DNA of 33,525 bases from Candidatus Altarchaeota archaeon (lineage in GTDB: Archaea; Altiarchaeota; Altiarchaeia; IMC4; SCGC-AAA252-I15): assembly GCA_028712125.1 (NCBI GenBank), contig JAQTQS010000004.1:1-33525 (forward strand), read 5' to 3'. Below, one piece after another: positions 9,250 through 18,435 of this stretch (the stretch's first letter is position 1; every line of letters starts with the position of its first letter). Under the pieces are notes generated by a model, which was given only the letters and a program-made list of their open reading frames with translations, searched no databases and had not been told where the DNA came from. Both the position numbers and the translations under genes were made by a program.

Positions 9250-10133
9250 TTTCTTATCCTGGCGATGAAGTAGCCGCCGGTGCCGTTGTAATGCGGAAGA
9301 ATCCGCATGCAGTCGAACGTCCCGTCGGTCAGGCCTTTCTTAGACTTAAGGCCTTCGTATTTTATCCGCTCGATTCGGGCGTCCTTGTTCTCCGAGATGA
9401 TGTGCTCGACGACCTGCTCGTTCTCCTCGACAGACGTCGTGCAGGTCGAGTAGACCAACACGCCGTCCTCCTTCAGGCGCCGAAAGGCCGCTGAAGCCAG
9501 CCTTTTCTGGAGCGATGAGAGCCGCAGGACGCGGCCGAAGGACCACGCCCTCGGTATGTCGTTGTTAATGCCGGTCCGGCCGACGTCGCTGCACGGCGCG
9601 TCGACGAGTATCTTGTCGAACGTTTCCTTGTACTGGTCGTATTTCACCCCGTCCTGCATGGTAACGACCGCGTTCGAGACGCCGCAGCGCTGGACGTTGT
9701 ATACGAGCGCGCGAATCCGGCGGTAGTCCTGCTCGTTCGCGACGAGCATGCCGGAATTCTCCATCAAGGCCGCGATATGCGTCGTCTTGCTGCCCGGGGC
9801 CGCGCACAAGTCCAGCACGCTCTCGCCGGCTTTAGGCTCCAATGCTATTGACGGCAACAGCGACGAAGCGTCCTGTATGTAATAGAATCCGAACTGGTGC
9901 TCCATAAAGCCGGCCGTCTCGGCATCAACCCAGTAGGCATCCTTGCACCACAGAACCTTTGCAAAGTCGATTCGGTTCTCATAGAGGAATTTCTCAACCT
10001 GCGCCGCATTAGCCTTGAGCGTGTTCACCCGGAGGGCATGCCTTGGAATAGACCGCATGCTGCCTAAAAACGCTTCATACTCCCGGCCCAGCAGCTTTTT
10101 ATGATAGGCTGCAAACTCCCTGCCCGGCTCCAT
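9234..10133 (-). CDS. tRNA/rRNA cytosine-C5 methyltransferase (NOL1/NOP2/Sun family)
   Basis: 299 aa; VLDLCAAPGSKTTHIAALM, DKILVDAPCSDVGRTG, LKEDGVLVYSTCTTSVEENEQVVE. Confidence 0.92.
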   Translation of the reverse strand: MEPGREFAAYHKKLLGREYEAFLGSMRSIPRHALRVNTLKANAAQVEKFLYENRIDFAKVLWCKDAYWVDAETAGFMEHQFGFYYIQDASSLLPSIALEPKAGESVLDLCAAPGSKTTHIAALMENSGMLVANEQDYRRIRALVYNVQRCGVSNAVVTMQDGVKYDQYKETFDKILVDAPCSDVGRTGINNDIPRAWSFGRVLRLSSLQKRLASAAFRRLKEDGVLVYSTCTTSVEENEQVVEHIISENKDARIERIKYEGLKSKKGLTDGTFDCMRILPHYNGTGGYFIARIRKCAKN

Positions 10134-10156
10134 TATTTTTCTTTCTTTTCTTTGTA

Positions 10157-10241
10157 CACCTTCGCAAGGTGCATGTGCCAGAAGGGCACATTTTCTTTCT
10201 TTTTCATTAAAATTTTTGCCAGCATTTTCATGCTGGCAAAA
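10157..10241. other. Three consecutive perfect hairpins upstream of the NSUN gene
   Basis: CACCTT-CGC-AAGGTG (10157-10171), TGTGCC-AGAAG-GGCACA (10174-10190), TTTTGCCAGCAT-TTTC-ATGCTGGCAAAA (10214-10241, 12-bp stem). Confidence 0.75.
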
Positions 10242-10402
10242 GTTTATTCAGCACTCATAAGTCTCATCATATGCCGCAAGGCGTCAGAGTATATTTGTCA
10301 TCACATGGTAGATGAATAGGATTTTTGGGCTTAATACAACCGGTTTTATGGCGGCATAACGTCGTATTGCATGAGGGCATGCCGGTAGAGTGCTGATGCT
10401 TT

Positions 10403-11731
10403 TTAGTTAAGGTGTTTTTTCACTTCCTTTTCTATCTCCGCCTTTATCTCTTCCAGCCCTTTTTTTGTCTTGCTTTCCATCCTCAGGATTAATGCGGGCT
10501 GGGTGTTGCTGGCCCTTATGAGGCCCCATCCGTCCTTGAACTGGATGCGTGCGCCGTCTATGGTGTTGACTTTGTTGGTTTTCTGGAATTCGGCCGAGAC
10601 TTCTTCAACGATTTGGAATTTTCGCTCGTCCGGGCATTCGATTCTTATTTCAGGGGTCGAGTAGTATTGCGGCATCTCGTCGACCAGTTCGGACAGTTTT
10701 TTCCGGGTGTTTGACAGCAGTTCCGCCATCTTTGCGGCGGCGTATATCGCGTCGTCGAATCCGTAGTAGCCGTCGGCGAAGTAGAAGTGGCCCGACATCT
10801 CGCCTGCGAGGAGCGCATGCTCTTCCTTCAGCTTTTTCTTTATGAAGGAGTGGCCCGTCCGGTACAGTATGGGGATTCCCCCGTCTTTTAGTATCTCCTC
10901 TTCGACGGCCTGGCTGCATTTGACTTCGTAGATGATTTTCGCCTTTTTGTGTTTTTTCAGTATTTCCCTTGCGAAGAGTATGAGCGCCTGGTCGCCGCGC
11001 AGTATCCTGCCCTTGTCGTCTATGAAGCCGGCGCGGTCGACGTCGCCGTCGAAGCCGATTCCGAAGTCCGCCTTCTCCTTTTGGACAGCGTTGATAAGGT
11101 CTTTCATGTTGTCGTCCACTGTCGGGTCTGGATGGTGGTTCGGGAAGTTCCCGTCGGGCTCGCTGTAGAGTTCGACCACCTCGCAGCCGAGCGCGCGAAA
11201 CAAACCGGGGGCGACGAGCCCTGCAACGCCGTTGCCGGAGTCCATGACGACCTTAAGCGGCCTTTTCGGCTTGATGCGCGCTTTAAGGTAGGCGTCGTAT
11301 TCGGGGACTGCGTCTTTTGCCGAGAGCGTTCCTCTGCCGGTTCGGTATTTTCCCGATTCTATCAGCTTCCTGAGCTCCTGGATTTCCTCGCCGGATAGCG
11401 CCCCGTAGTTTCGGACGAACTTGAAGCCGTTGTACTCCGATGGATTGTGGGAGGCCGTGACCATGACGCAGTTCGCGTGCTCCCAGCGGTTGGCGGCGAA
11501 ATAGGCGAGCGGTGTGGGCACTATGCCTATGTCGACGACGTTTGCCCCAGTGGAAAGAATGCCGTCAGCAAGGCTTTTTGACAGTGATTCGCCGCTGAGC
11601 CGGTTGTCGCGCGCTACGACGACTGTGCCTTTTAACGTTGAGCCGAACGCTTTCCCGATGGACTCGGCAAGGCTTTCGGTTATTTCGCTCCCGTAGACGC
11701 CCCGTATGTCATAAGCCCGAAAGACGGTCAT
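10403..11731 (-). CDS. Phosphomannomutase/phosphoglucomutase
   Basis: 442 aa; YDIRGVYGSEI, VMVTASHNPSEYNGFK, GIGFDGDVDRAGFID, LAGEMSGHFYF, RASNTQPALILRMES. Confidence 0.92.
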   Translation of the reverse strand: MTVFRAYDIRGVYGSEITESLAESIGKAFGSTLKGTVVVARDNRLSGESLSKSLADGILSTGANVVDIGIVPTPLAYFAANRWEHANCVMVTASHNPSEYNGFKFVRNYGALSGEEIQELRKLIESGKYRTGRGTLSAKDAVPEYDAYLKARIKPKRPLKVVMDSGNGVAGLVAPGLFRALGCEVVELYSEPDGNFPNHHPDPTVDDNMKDLINAVQKEKADFGIGFDGDVDRAGFIDDKGRILRGDQALILFAREILKKHKKAKIIYEVKCSQAVEEEILKDGGIPILYRTGHSFIKKKLKEEHALLAGEMSGHFYFADGYYGFDDAIYAAAKMAELLSNTRKKLSELVDEMPQYYSTPEIRIECPDERKFQIVEEVSAEFQKTNKVNTIDGARIQFKDGWGLIRASNTQPALILRMESKTKKGLEEIKAEIEKEVKKHLN

Positions 11732-12571
11732 CTAGATTACTCCCTTCCAGTTTTTTATCGCGAGCTCGTAGGACTCCGGCGTGCCCGTGTCAAACCACTG
11801 GCCGTCGAAGTGGTAGCCGTACAGCAGGCCTTTTTTAGCAAGTTTCGGGAAGACGTCCTTTTCCATCATCGCCCGTCCGGCCGGGATGTATTTCAAGACT
11901 TCCGGCTCCAGCAGGTAGACGCCGGCGTTAATAAGGCTTGATGGCTCTTTGCCCGGCGCGGGCTTTTCTATGAATTCGAGTATGTTGTCGCCCTTCAGCC
12001 TGGCGACGCCGAACCTTGAAGGGTCTGGCACGCCCGTCAGTGCGATTGTGGCAATCCCCTTCTTCTCCTTGTGGAACGATGCGAAGTCCTTAAGGTCGAT
12101 GTTGGCGAGGACGTCGCCGTTCAGCATCAGGAATGTGTCGGTCAGCTTGTCCTTCAGGAAGTTCAACGGCCCTGCGGTCCCGAGCTCATGGTCCTCCTCG
12201 GTGTAGGTTATGTTGACGCCGAACTTCGAGCCGTTGCCGAAATACTCCCGGATTTTGTCCTTCATATAGCCGACTGAGAACACAATCTCCTGCACCTCGT
12301 ACTTTCTGAGCAGCTCGACCAAATGCTGTATCAGCGGCCTGCCCTGTACTGGAATCATGGGCTTGGGGATTTCATAGGTGAACGGGCGCATACGCGTCCC
12401 CTTCCCGCCGGCCAATAGCACCGCGTGGCTGATGCTCCGCGTGCTTAACGCGCGGCTCAACAGGACTTCGATTGCGTGCGATCGGTTGCGTATCCTGATG
12501 TTGTCGACCATGCCGTCGACCTTCTTCAGCATGTCGTCCCGGAGCGTTATTGTAAGCCTTTCCCTGCCCAT
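11732..12571 (-). CDS. Sugar-phosphate nucleotidyltransferase with N-terminal ribbon-helix-helix domain
   Basis: MGRERLTITLRDDMLKKVDGMVDNIRIRNRSHAIEVLLSRAL (RHH/CopG-like) fused to HAVLLAGGKGTRMRPFTYEIPKPMIPVQGRPLIQHLVELL (NTP_transferase). Start 12571 preferred over 12652. Stop directly abuts the phosphomannomutase start. Confidence 0.88.
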   Translation of the reverse strand: MGRERLTITLRDDMLKKVDGMVDNIRIRNRSHAIEVLLSRALSTRSISHAVLLAGGKGTRMRPFTYEIPKPMIPVQGRPLIQHLVELLRKYEVQEIVFSVGYMKDKIREYFGNGSKFGVNITYTEEDHELGTAGPLNFLKDKLTDTFLMLNGDVLANIDLKDFASFHKEKKGIATIALTGVPDPSRFGVARLKGDNILEFIEKPAPGKEPSSLINAGVYLLEPEVLKYIPAGRAMMEKDVFPKLAKKGLLYGYHFDGQWFDTGTPESYELAIKNWKGVI

Positions 12572-12690
12572 TTTCAAAAATGTATGATAAGGTAAGGTAA
12601 TATATGAAAGAGGGGATAAATAAATCCGCCAGACCATGCAGGAACGCAACACGATGCCGTTAATAAACTCATCCTACCCTTGAGTATAAC

Positions 12691-14340
12691 ATGCCAACAA
12701 CGGTAGCAGACCGGCCCCGCAAGGCCGCGGTCGTCAGGCCTCCTGCAGGCCAGGTGGCTGAAATGCTGTTGAAGGCGGTTGAAGCAGGCAGAAGCCCGCT
12801 TGAGTTTGTTTCGGAGCCGCTTAAGCGCCTGCACACTGGCAAAAGGATTCTCATAATAGACGACTTCGAGCCGACGGCGAAAGACGTTCAGAGCGACCTT
12901 ACGCGTTTCTTCCCCGCGTCAATGGGGAATGCCATAGAAATCGAGTCTAATCCCCTGAATGCCGTCGCGCGCATGAAGGTAACGAAACAGGCAGGCAGGC
13001 CCTACGATGCCATAATACTCGACCTTCGCATGCCCGGCAAGAACGGCGATGAATTGCTGCGCGACATAAGCAAGGCGGATTTGCTCTGCCCGGTCGTGAT
13101 ACATTCCGCAAGCCATGCAAAAGCGATACAATGCCAGCTCCTCCCCAAGATAGACGAGCTTAGGACTGACGAGGTCGAGAAAAGGATTGCAGAGCTCGGA
13201 AGGCTTGATGCCATGCTTTCCGACGTCAAGACGCCGCAAGGGCTGAAGGACCTGGCGAAGACCCTCGCAAGAAAATCCGACGGCGTGCCCGCGCGCTTCG
13301 TATTGAAATACGGCCCGGGCTACTCGCCCGAACTGCTCTCGCGCTCGCTCGAGGCCGTTATGGTGACCGGAGGGGAGACTGATTGGACCGGCTTCCAGCA
13401 GGCGGTTGCTAAATTCAAGCCCGTCTTGTTTGACGCCGGCGACAGGACCGAGTACATCGAAGAGCTTTCGGAGATGACGAAGTTCCTGGCGAAGAAAACG
13501 AGGGGGCTCAGGCGGAAGGTTGTGGCCGAGGTGCCGGATGTAATGAAAACCGAGGCTTGGAGGGATTTTAACAAGGCTTTTATGGAGATTACAAGCGGGA
13601 ATTATTCAACTGAAAAGCTCGCCGAGGACAAAGACGACCTTGGGGCGGCAAGGAGGCACAATCTGGCGGGATTATTCGGGTGGGTGGGTGATACGGCAAA
13701 GGCATTGACGCGCTCGCCAGACAGAGAAGGTATTAATCCAGTCTTCGATGGCAGATCCGACCTTGTCAAGGAGATATTCTCCTTCAAGGAGATGGCGAAC
13801 AAGCTTGCCCACATGCTCTACATGCCCCGGTGCCTCAAGGGAGAGACTCATGTAACCGACCTGCATTTCTTCCTTGAATGCACCAGGGATTTCTCCAGAT
13901 GCGACCACCGGTTGTCTGAGGAAAAGCTTATGATAAAATCACCGGAAATGCTGGGGCAGCATGTCATCGAGCAGCCTATAATGAACGCGCTGCAGGCCGT
14001 CAAGGGAAGGGATGGCGGGAAGGTGGAGGTCGTATTGGACAAGCGCAGGGTCTCGGAGCTGGACTATAAATCCCAACAATACTTCGAAAAACTCGGCCTC
14101 AAGAGGGATGATTATGTCGCAGAAGTCAGCGTGAACGACAACGGTCCGGGAATAGCGCCTGAGAATCTGGAGAGGATGTTCGAGTCAGGGTTCACGACCC
14201 GCAGGGGCGGGACGGGATTCGGATTGTATTTCCTGAAGAGGTACATCGGAAAGCTTGACGGCACTTGTAATGTCGAAAGCGAAGTTGGGAAAGGCACGAG
14301 ATTCCACATGTACTTCAGGCTGGCCGAGCCTGAGAAGTGA
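12691..14340 (+). CDS. Hybrid receiver-kinase: N-terminal REC domain, C-terminal HATPase_c
   Basis: 549 aa; REC: KRILIIDDFEPTAKDV...YDAIILDLRMPGKNG...PVVIHSASH. HATPase: IEQPIMNALQAV (N box), VNDNGPGI (G1), TRRGGTGFGLYFLKRYI (G2). Confidence 0.88.
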   Translation: MPTTVADRPRKAAVVRPPAGQVAEMLLKAVEAGRSPLEFVSEPLKRLHTGKRILIIDDFEPTAKDVQSDLTRFFPASMGNAIEIESNPLNAVARMKVTKQAGRPYDAIILDLRMPGKNGDELLRDISKADLLCPVVIHSASHAKAIQCQLLPKIDELRTDEVEKRIAELGRLDAMLSDVKTPQGLKDLAKTLARKSDGVPARFVLKYGPGYSPELLSRSLEAVMVTGGETDWTGFQQAVAKFKPVLFDAGDRTEYIEELSEMTKFLAKKTRGLRRKVVAEVPDVMKTEAWRDFNKAFMEITSGNYSTEKLAEDKDDLGAARRHNLAGLFGWVGDTAKALTRSPDREGINPVFDGRSDLVKEIFSFKEMANKLAHMLYMPRCLKGETHVTDLHFFLECTRDFSRCDHRLSEEKLMIKSPEMLGQHVIEQPIMNALQAVKGRDGGKVEVVLDKRRVSELDYKSQQYFEKLGLKRDDYVAEVSVNDNGPGIAPENLERMFESGFTTRRGGTGFGLYFLKRYIGKLDGTCNVESEVGKGTRFHMYFRLAEPEK

Positions 14341-15855
14341 CTACTCCTGTCTTTTCGCGTCAAGGTTCAGAAGAATCCTCATCTTCAAGCCGCCTTTCTT
14401 TGGATTCTCGACGCTGTGTATTGCAACACCGGCTTCTTTAGCCCCGCCCAGCTTGTAGATAAAGTCCCCGTAGGCCTTGTCCACGCTGGCGGGCGACGGA
14501 GCGTCGTCCGTGACTTCAACGAGGCAGCAGCGGCCGCAGCCAATGCCCTGAAGCCTCGAGCGCTCGTCTTCCCGGAGCATCTTGCTTCCGGCGATGTCTT
14601 TGGTGTAGTCTATCCTGACTTTCATGCTCGAACCAGGATTGTCTGCCACGCGCTTTTTCGCGACCTGCACGGGCACGCTGACCAGCTCTTGGAGCGACTG
14701 CTTGTCGCCGTGGACCACAAGGTTTTCATAAGGCGATTCGACCGTTCCGGCACCCCCCACCAGTTCCCTGACGAAGACTGGCACGTTCACCTCTGGCTTG
14801 TAGTGCTCCCGGTAGCCTGCGAAGAGCTGGGATATCATCCGGTAGGGACCCCGCACGGACTCGTTCCACAGGGCCACGGCATCCTTGAACTTTGGATTGC
14901 GGGCGTATTCTCCGACGCCTTCCATTGCCAGCCTTTCAGCGTCCGGGCCGTTGATGAATACCATGAGGTTGGCGAGCCTGTGCAGGCGGTTGCCGGTTTC
15001 CTCCGGTTTTCCGGCGTATGTCGTCCTGAAGGATACGCCGCCGAACTCCCTGAGGGTTTCCACCACGCGGCCTTGGCTCCTTTTCCACCATGCGGTCTTT
15101 TTAAAGCCCGGGAATTCCCTGCCCATTTCCTTTAGGATGCCTGAAACCTCGACCGCGCAGTTGTGCGTCTCTTCAGCAATCTTGTGGGTCACCTCGGCGG
15201 AAAAGTCCCATTTCTCAACGAGAGCGGGGTTGAACTCCCGCAGAAACGCGTCGGTGTCGCCCAAACCCTGCCGGCCTACGAGCATGGCGACGTCCAGCAT
15301 GTCGGTCAGGCTTGAAAGCGTGCCGTCCAGCTTGTCGTGGAACAGGACGGGCCTTGGGAAATGCTTTCTGTTCCTCGCGTGCCAGTCTTCCATCGCCTTC
15401 CGGGTCCGGAATTCATCGAACTGCTTTGCAATCCCAGACACCACGGGGTCCATCATGGAGGCCGTGTTTATTACGACGGGCACGAATGCGCCGGCCGTGT
15501 GTATGTCCTTCATCAGCTGGGCGCCCTGCAACCCCTCCATGAAGAGGTCGAGGACGAGCGCGTCATACGGCCTGCCGGCCTGCTTGGATGCGATTATTCT
15601 ATCCCTTGCTTTGATGGGGTCGGTCTCGTATTCCACGGCGTTGCCCGAATCTTCCGGATAAATCTTGGACAGGTCGGCGTGCAGCCTTTTGCAGGTGGAC
15701 GCCATGTCGTCAATGATGAGAATCCTGCGTTTCTTGTGGAACATCTCCCTCCGCTCAGGGCTCAGGCTGTTGTAGACCAAGTCCTGAGGATTATAATCCA
15801 TCAAAGCATCCCTATGCGGCGCGGCCGCCCTGGCTTTCAACTGCGTGGTTGCCAT
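14341..15855 (-). CDS. Paralogous REC protein with degenerate HATPase-like C-terminus
   Basis: RRILIIDDMASTCKRLHADLSKIYP...YDALVLDLFMEGLQG...PVVINTAS; C-terminus VEVTDDAPSPASVDKAYG...GGAKEAGVAIHSVEN lacks intact G1/G2 boxes. Start 15855 (MATTQLK) preferred over 15891 from operon spacing. Confidence 0.8.
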   Translation of the reverse strand: MATTQLKARAAAPHRDALMDYNPQDLVYNSLSPERREMFHKKRRILIIDDMASTCKRLHADLSKIYPEDSGNAVEYETDPIKARDRIIASKQAGRPYDALVLDLFMEGLQGAQLMKDIHTAGAFVPVVINTASMMDPVVSGIAKQFDEFRTRKAMEDWHARNRKHFPRPVLFHDKLDGTLSSLTDMLDVAMLVGRQGLGDTDAFLREFNPALVEKWDFSAEVTHKIAEETHNCAVEVSGILKEMGREFPGFKKTAWWKRSQGRVVETLREFGGVSFRTTYAGKPEETGNRLHRLANLMVFINGPDAERLAMEGVGEYARNPKFKDAVALWNESVRGPYRMISQLFAGYREHYKPEVNVPVFVRELVGGAGTVESPYENLVVHGDKQSLQELVSVPVQVAKKRVADNPGSSMKVRIDYTKDIAGSKMLREDERSRLQGIGCGRCCLVEVTDDAPSPASVDKAYGDFIYKLGGAKEAGVAIHSVENPKKGGLKMRILLNLDAKRQE

Positions 15856-15856
15856 T

Positions 15857-16354
15857 TTAGAGTATCGTTGACCTGAACTGGCTTTTGTCAAGCATTATCC
15901 GCTCCCTCTTAACGCCGAGGTCTGTAAGGACCTTTACGGCCTTCTCGGCCCTCGGGCTGCCTTCAATGCTGTCAAGTATGAACGTTTTTTCCGGCCCGTC
16001 CATTGTGACGTTAAACCTTACGCTTTTCCCGGCTATAACCATGGGGTCGGCGTCATTTGACAGCCCTTCAGTCTCCATCAGGTACCTGTTTATCAAGCGG
16101 AGGTTCCTCCCATGAAAGCCGCTAGTGGTGGAGAGTACTCGCGTTTTGTCGCCTATGAAAATCCTACCCACGTCGGCCGGCCCCAGACGGTCGAACCTCT
16201 CGCCGATGACCACGATATCGCCCTTCTGGCCCTGGCCTTCGAAGATGTCGACAGGCTCATTGTCCACGGTCAGGGACGTGATGGGCATTCTCTTCGGAGG
16301 CTCGAACTCGCCATGATGTCCTCCTCCGCCATTCTGTATCGTCTTCTCTACCAT
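15857..16354 (-). CDS. Tandem paralog family, member 1 (unknown function)
   Basis: MVEKTIQNGGGG...VDIFEGQGQKGDIVVIGERFDRL...RVLSTTSGFHGR...MDGPEKTFILDS...AVKVLTDLGVKRERIMLDKSQF. Confidence 0.8.
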   Translation of the reverse strand: MVEKTIQNGGGGHHGEFEPPKRMPITSLTVDNEPVDIFEGQGQKGDIVVIGERFDRLGPADVGRIFIGDKTRVLSTTSGFHGRNLRLINRYLMETEGLSNDADPMVIAGKSVRFNVTMDGPEKTFILDSIEGSPRAEKAVKVLTDLGVKRERIMLDKSQFRSTIL

Positions 16355-16357
16355 CGC

Positions 16358-16852
16358 TTACCTCCTCTTGAACTGCGAGGGGTCGAACCTTATCCTGTCT
16401 TTCGAAACGCCCAATTCATTCAGCATCGCAAAAACCTCAACTGCTTTGGTGTCGCCGGGCTTCAAGTCTACTGTGAAGACCAAATCCGGTCCGTCAAAGC
16501 CTGCGTCGAACCGGATGCTCTTGAACATGAGATCTTCCAAGTCAGGCCGCCTGATGCCCTTTTCCCGCGCGTAGCTGTCTATCAGGCATGCTGCCGCGGG
16601 ATGGTCTACGCCCCGGCTGGATAGGAAGCGAAAGCCCGCCCATGGATAGATTACGCCCTGCCTCGGGCCTTCCATCCCATCAGGCTTTTGGCCGATTACC
16701 ACAATGTCCTTATCGCCTCCAAGGCCTTCATGTACGCTCCATCTTGTATTGGAAGCGCCGACAATGATTTCAGTGACGGGCTTAAGGTCAGGGAGCTTTG
16801 GCGCAGCATGCCTCTGCCCCAGCCCGCCGTCCTGTATGGTCTTTTCAGTCAT
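16358..16852 (-). CDS. Tandem paralog family, member 2
   Basis: Start 16852 gives MTEKTIQDGGLGQ...VHEGLGGDKDIVVIG...RFLSSRGVDH...FDGPDLVFTVD...LNELGVSKDRIRFDPSQF; the tracked ORF start at 16930 would overlap member 3. Confidence 0.8.
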   Translation of the reverse strand: MTEKTIQDGGLGQRHAAPKLPDLKPVTEIIVGASNTRWSVHEGLGGDKDIVVIGQKPDGMEGPRQGVIYPWAGFRFLSSRGVDHPAAACLIDSYAREKGIRRPDLEDLMFKSIRFDAGFDGPDLVFTVDLKPGDTKAVEVFAMLNELGVSKDRIRFDPSQFKRR

Positions 16853-16856
16853 CCTG

Positions 16857-17348
16857 CTATCCAACAACCAGCGAATGGAATTCCCGCGGATCGAATTTAA
16901 TGTGTTTTTTATCAACGCCAAGGTCTTCAAGAACCTTCGCAGCCCTCAAACCCTTTTCATCGTCGGGCTTGCTATCTAGGCTATAAATCCTGTCCGGTCC
17001 TTCCAGGCTAAGATTCACCCTTACACCTTTTATCTGCGCTTGCATGAAGTCCCAAAGGCCGTCCAAACCTTTCATGCGCCCATACTCGGCTATCTGGCTT
17101 GAATTGCGGGTGTGAGTCCCCTCGCTTATGGAGGACAATATGCGGTCCTTGCCTACGGCGTACGCGCTTATGATGTAGGCCGGCTTCAATTCATCCAGCC
17201 TGAATCCGATGACTGTGATGTCCCCACCGCGGCCTTGGTTTTCATACACCCTGGCGCCCCTTGAAAGCTGGGTGACTGCCTTTGACTCCGGAAGCTTGGG
17301 CGTGTCTTGCCCCCACATTCCGCCGTCTTGAATCGTCTTTTCGGTCAT
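16857..17348 (-). CDS. Tandem paralog family, member 3
   Basis: MTEKTIQDGGMWGQ...VYENQGRGGDITVIG...RILSSISEGTHTR...LEGPDRIYSLDSKPDDEKGLRAAKVLEDLGVDKKHIKFDPREF. Confidence 0.8.
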   Translation of the reverse strand: MTEKTIQDGGMWGQDTPKLPESKAVTQLSRGARVYENQGRGGDITVIGFRLDELKPAYIISAYAVGKDRILSSISEGTHTRNSSQIAEYGRMKGLDGLWDFMQAQIKGVRVNLSLEGPDRIYSLDSKPDDEKGLRAAKVLEDLGVDKKHIKFDPREFHSLVVG

Positions 17349-17353
17349 CTTTC

Positions 17354-17860
17354 TTATGCTATCACTATCGGCGGGAATTCCTTCGGATTGAATTTTATCA
17401 TTTTCCTGTTCACGCCAAGGTCTTCCAGCACCTTTGCGGCCCTGACTCCGGCGGGATTGTTCGGCTTGCTGTCAAGCGTGTACGTCCTGTCCGGCCCGTC
17501 CATGCCGAGTTTCACCCTGATGCTTTCCTTTTGAACCTTCTGCCGGTACCATAGGCCTTTCAATTCTTTCCGATGCGCGTATTCTTCTATCTGCATCGCG
17601 CAGCGCATGTGCCCCGGCTCGTTTGAGGATGAGATGAAGCGGTTCTTGCGGTCGGTGTGCACGCTCACTATATAATCCGGTTCAATTTCTTCCAGACGGT
17701 AGCCGATTACCACGATGTCTTTTCTTGGACCCTGGTTCTCGTAGACCATGACGTCGCCTGAAAACCACATTTTCGGAAGCCTTGTGATTGCCTTAGACTC
17801 CGGCATCTCAGGCTCTTCATGCCTTTCACGCCCTCCGGCTTGCCTCGTCTTTCCCGCCAT
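17354..17860 (-). CDS. Tandem paralog family, member 4
   Basis: MAGKTRQAGGRERHEEPEMPESKAIT...VYENQGPRKDIVVIG...RFISSSNEPGHMR...MDGPDRTYTLDSKPNNPAGVRAAKVLEDLGVNRKMIKFNPKEF. Confidence 0.8.
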   Translation of the reverse strand: MAGKTRQAGGRERHEEPEMPESKAITRLPKMWFSGDVMVYENQGPRKDIVVIGYRLEEIEPDYIVSVHTDRKNRFISSSNEPGHMRCAMQIEEYAHRKELKGLWYRQKVQKESIRVKLGMDGPDRTYTLDSKPNNPAGVRAAKVLEDLGVNRKMIKFNPKEFPPIVIA

Positions 17861-17861
17861 T

Positions 17862-18419
17862 TTAAACCATTACCTTCGGCTTGAATTTGCCGGGGTTGTA
17901 TTCAATGCTCTTCCTGTCTATCCCAAGGTCTACCAGCAATCCGGCGGCCTTTCTGGCCTTCGGGTCGTTCGACCTGCCGTCTATTATGAATGTCTTTTCA
18001 GGCCCGTCCATCTCGACAAGAAGCCTTGTGCTGTTGTTCGCCACATGCTGGAATAAATCGAAGGATTGTCTGAAAGGCGTTGTGCCTCCTGAAATCCCTT
18101 GCTCTGCCGACTTCGCGCGCATGTAATCGCATATCAAGGCTGAAGCCCGTGTGTGGTGCAGCCCGTGGGCGGATATGAAGCGCCGGCCGCCGTGCTGGAA
18201 AACGCAGACATTGTCGCTTGATGTAAGTTTGTCAGGCATCTTGCCGACGGCGATGATGTCCTTCTTTTTAGAGCCCAGCCCTTCAAAGGCCGTTACTTTT
18301 ACGCCCTCTTCTTCGGCGAAAGCGCTTTGAAACCTGTAGGATGTCACATGCTTTGATTCAGGGAATTCCGGCTCGTCATGCCGCTGCCTTCCGCCGCCCT
18401 GCCTCGTCTTTCCCGCCAT
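17862..18419 (-). CDS. Tandem paralog family, member 5
   Basis: MAGKTRQGGGRQRHDEPEFPESKHVT...FEGLGSKKKDIIAVG...RFISAHGLHHTR...MDGPEKTFIIDGRSNDPKARKAAGLLVDLGIDRKSIEYNPGKF. Confidence 0.8.
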   Translation of the reverse strand: MAGKTRQGGGRQRHDEPEFPESKHVTSYRFQSAFAEEEGVKVTAFEGLGSKKKDIIAVGKMPDKLTSSDNVCVFQHGGRRFISAHGLHHTRASALICDYMRAKSAEQGISGGTTPFRQSFDLFQHVANNSTRLLVEMDGPEKTFIIDGRSNDPKARKAAGLLVDLGIDRKSIEYNPGKFKPKVMV

Positions 18420-18435
18420 CTTCCGTTTAATTCGC

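Noticed and set aside
12919-13239. Antisense ORFs within the REC/HATPase and paralog genes (e.g. 12919-13239 -, 14416-15135 +, 15337-15876 +)
   Set aside because: They lie opposite well-supported coding frames in GC-rich sequence and have no recognisable domain; typical shadow ORFs.
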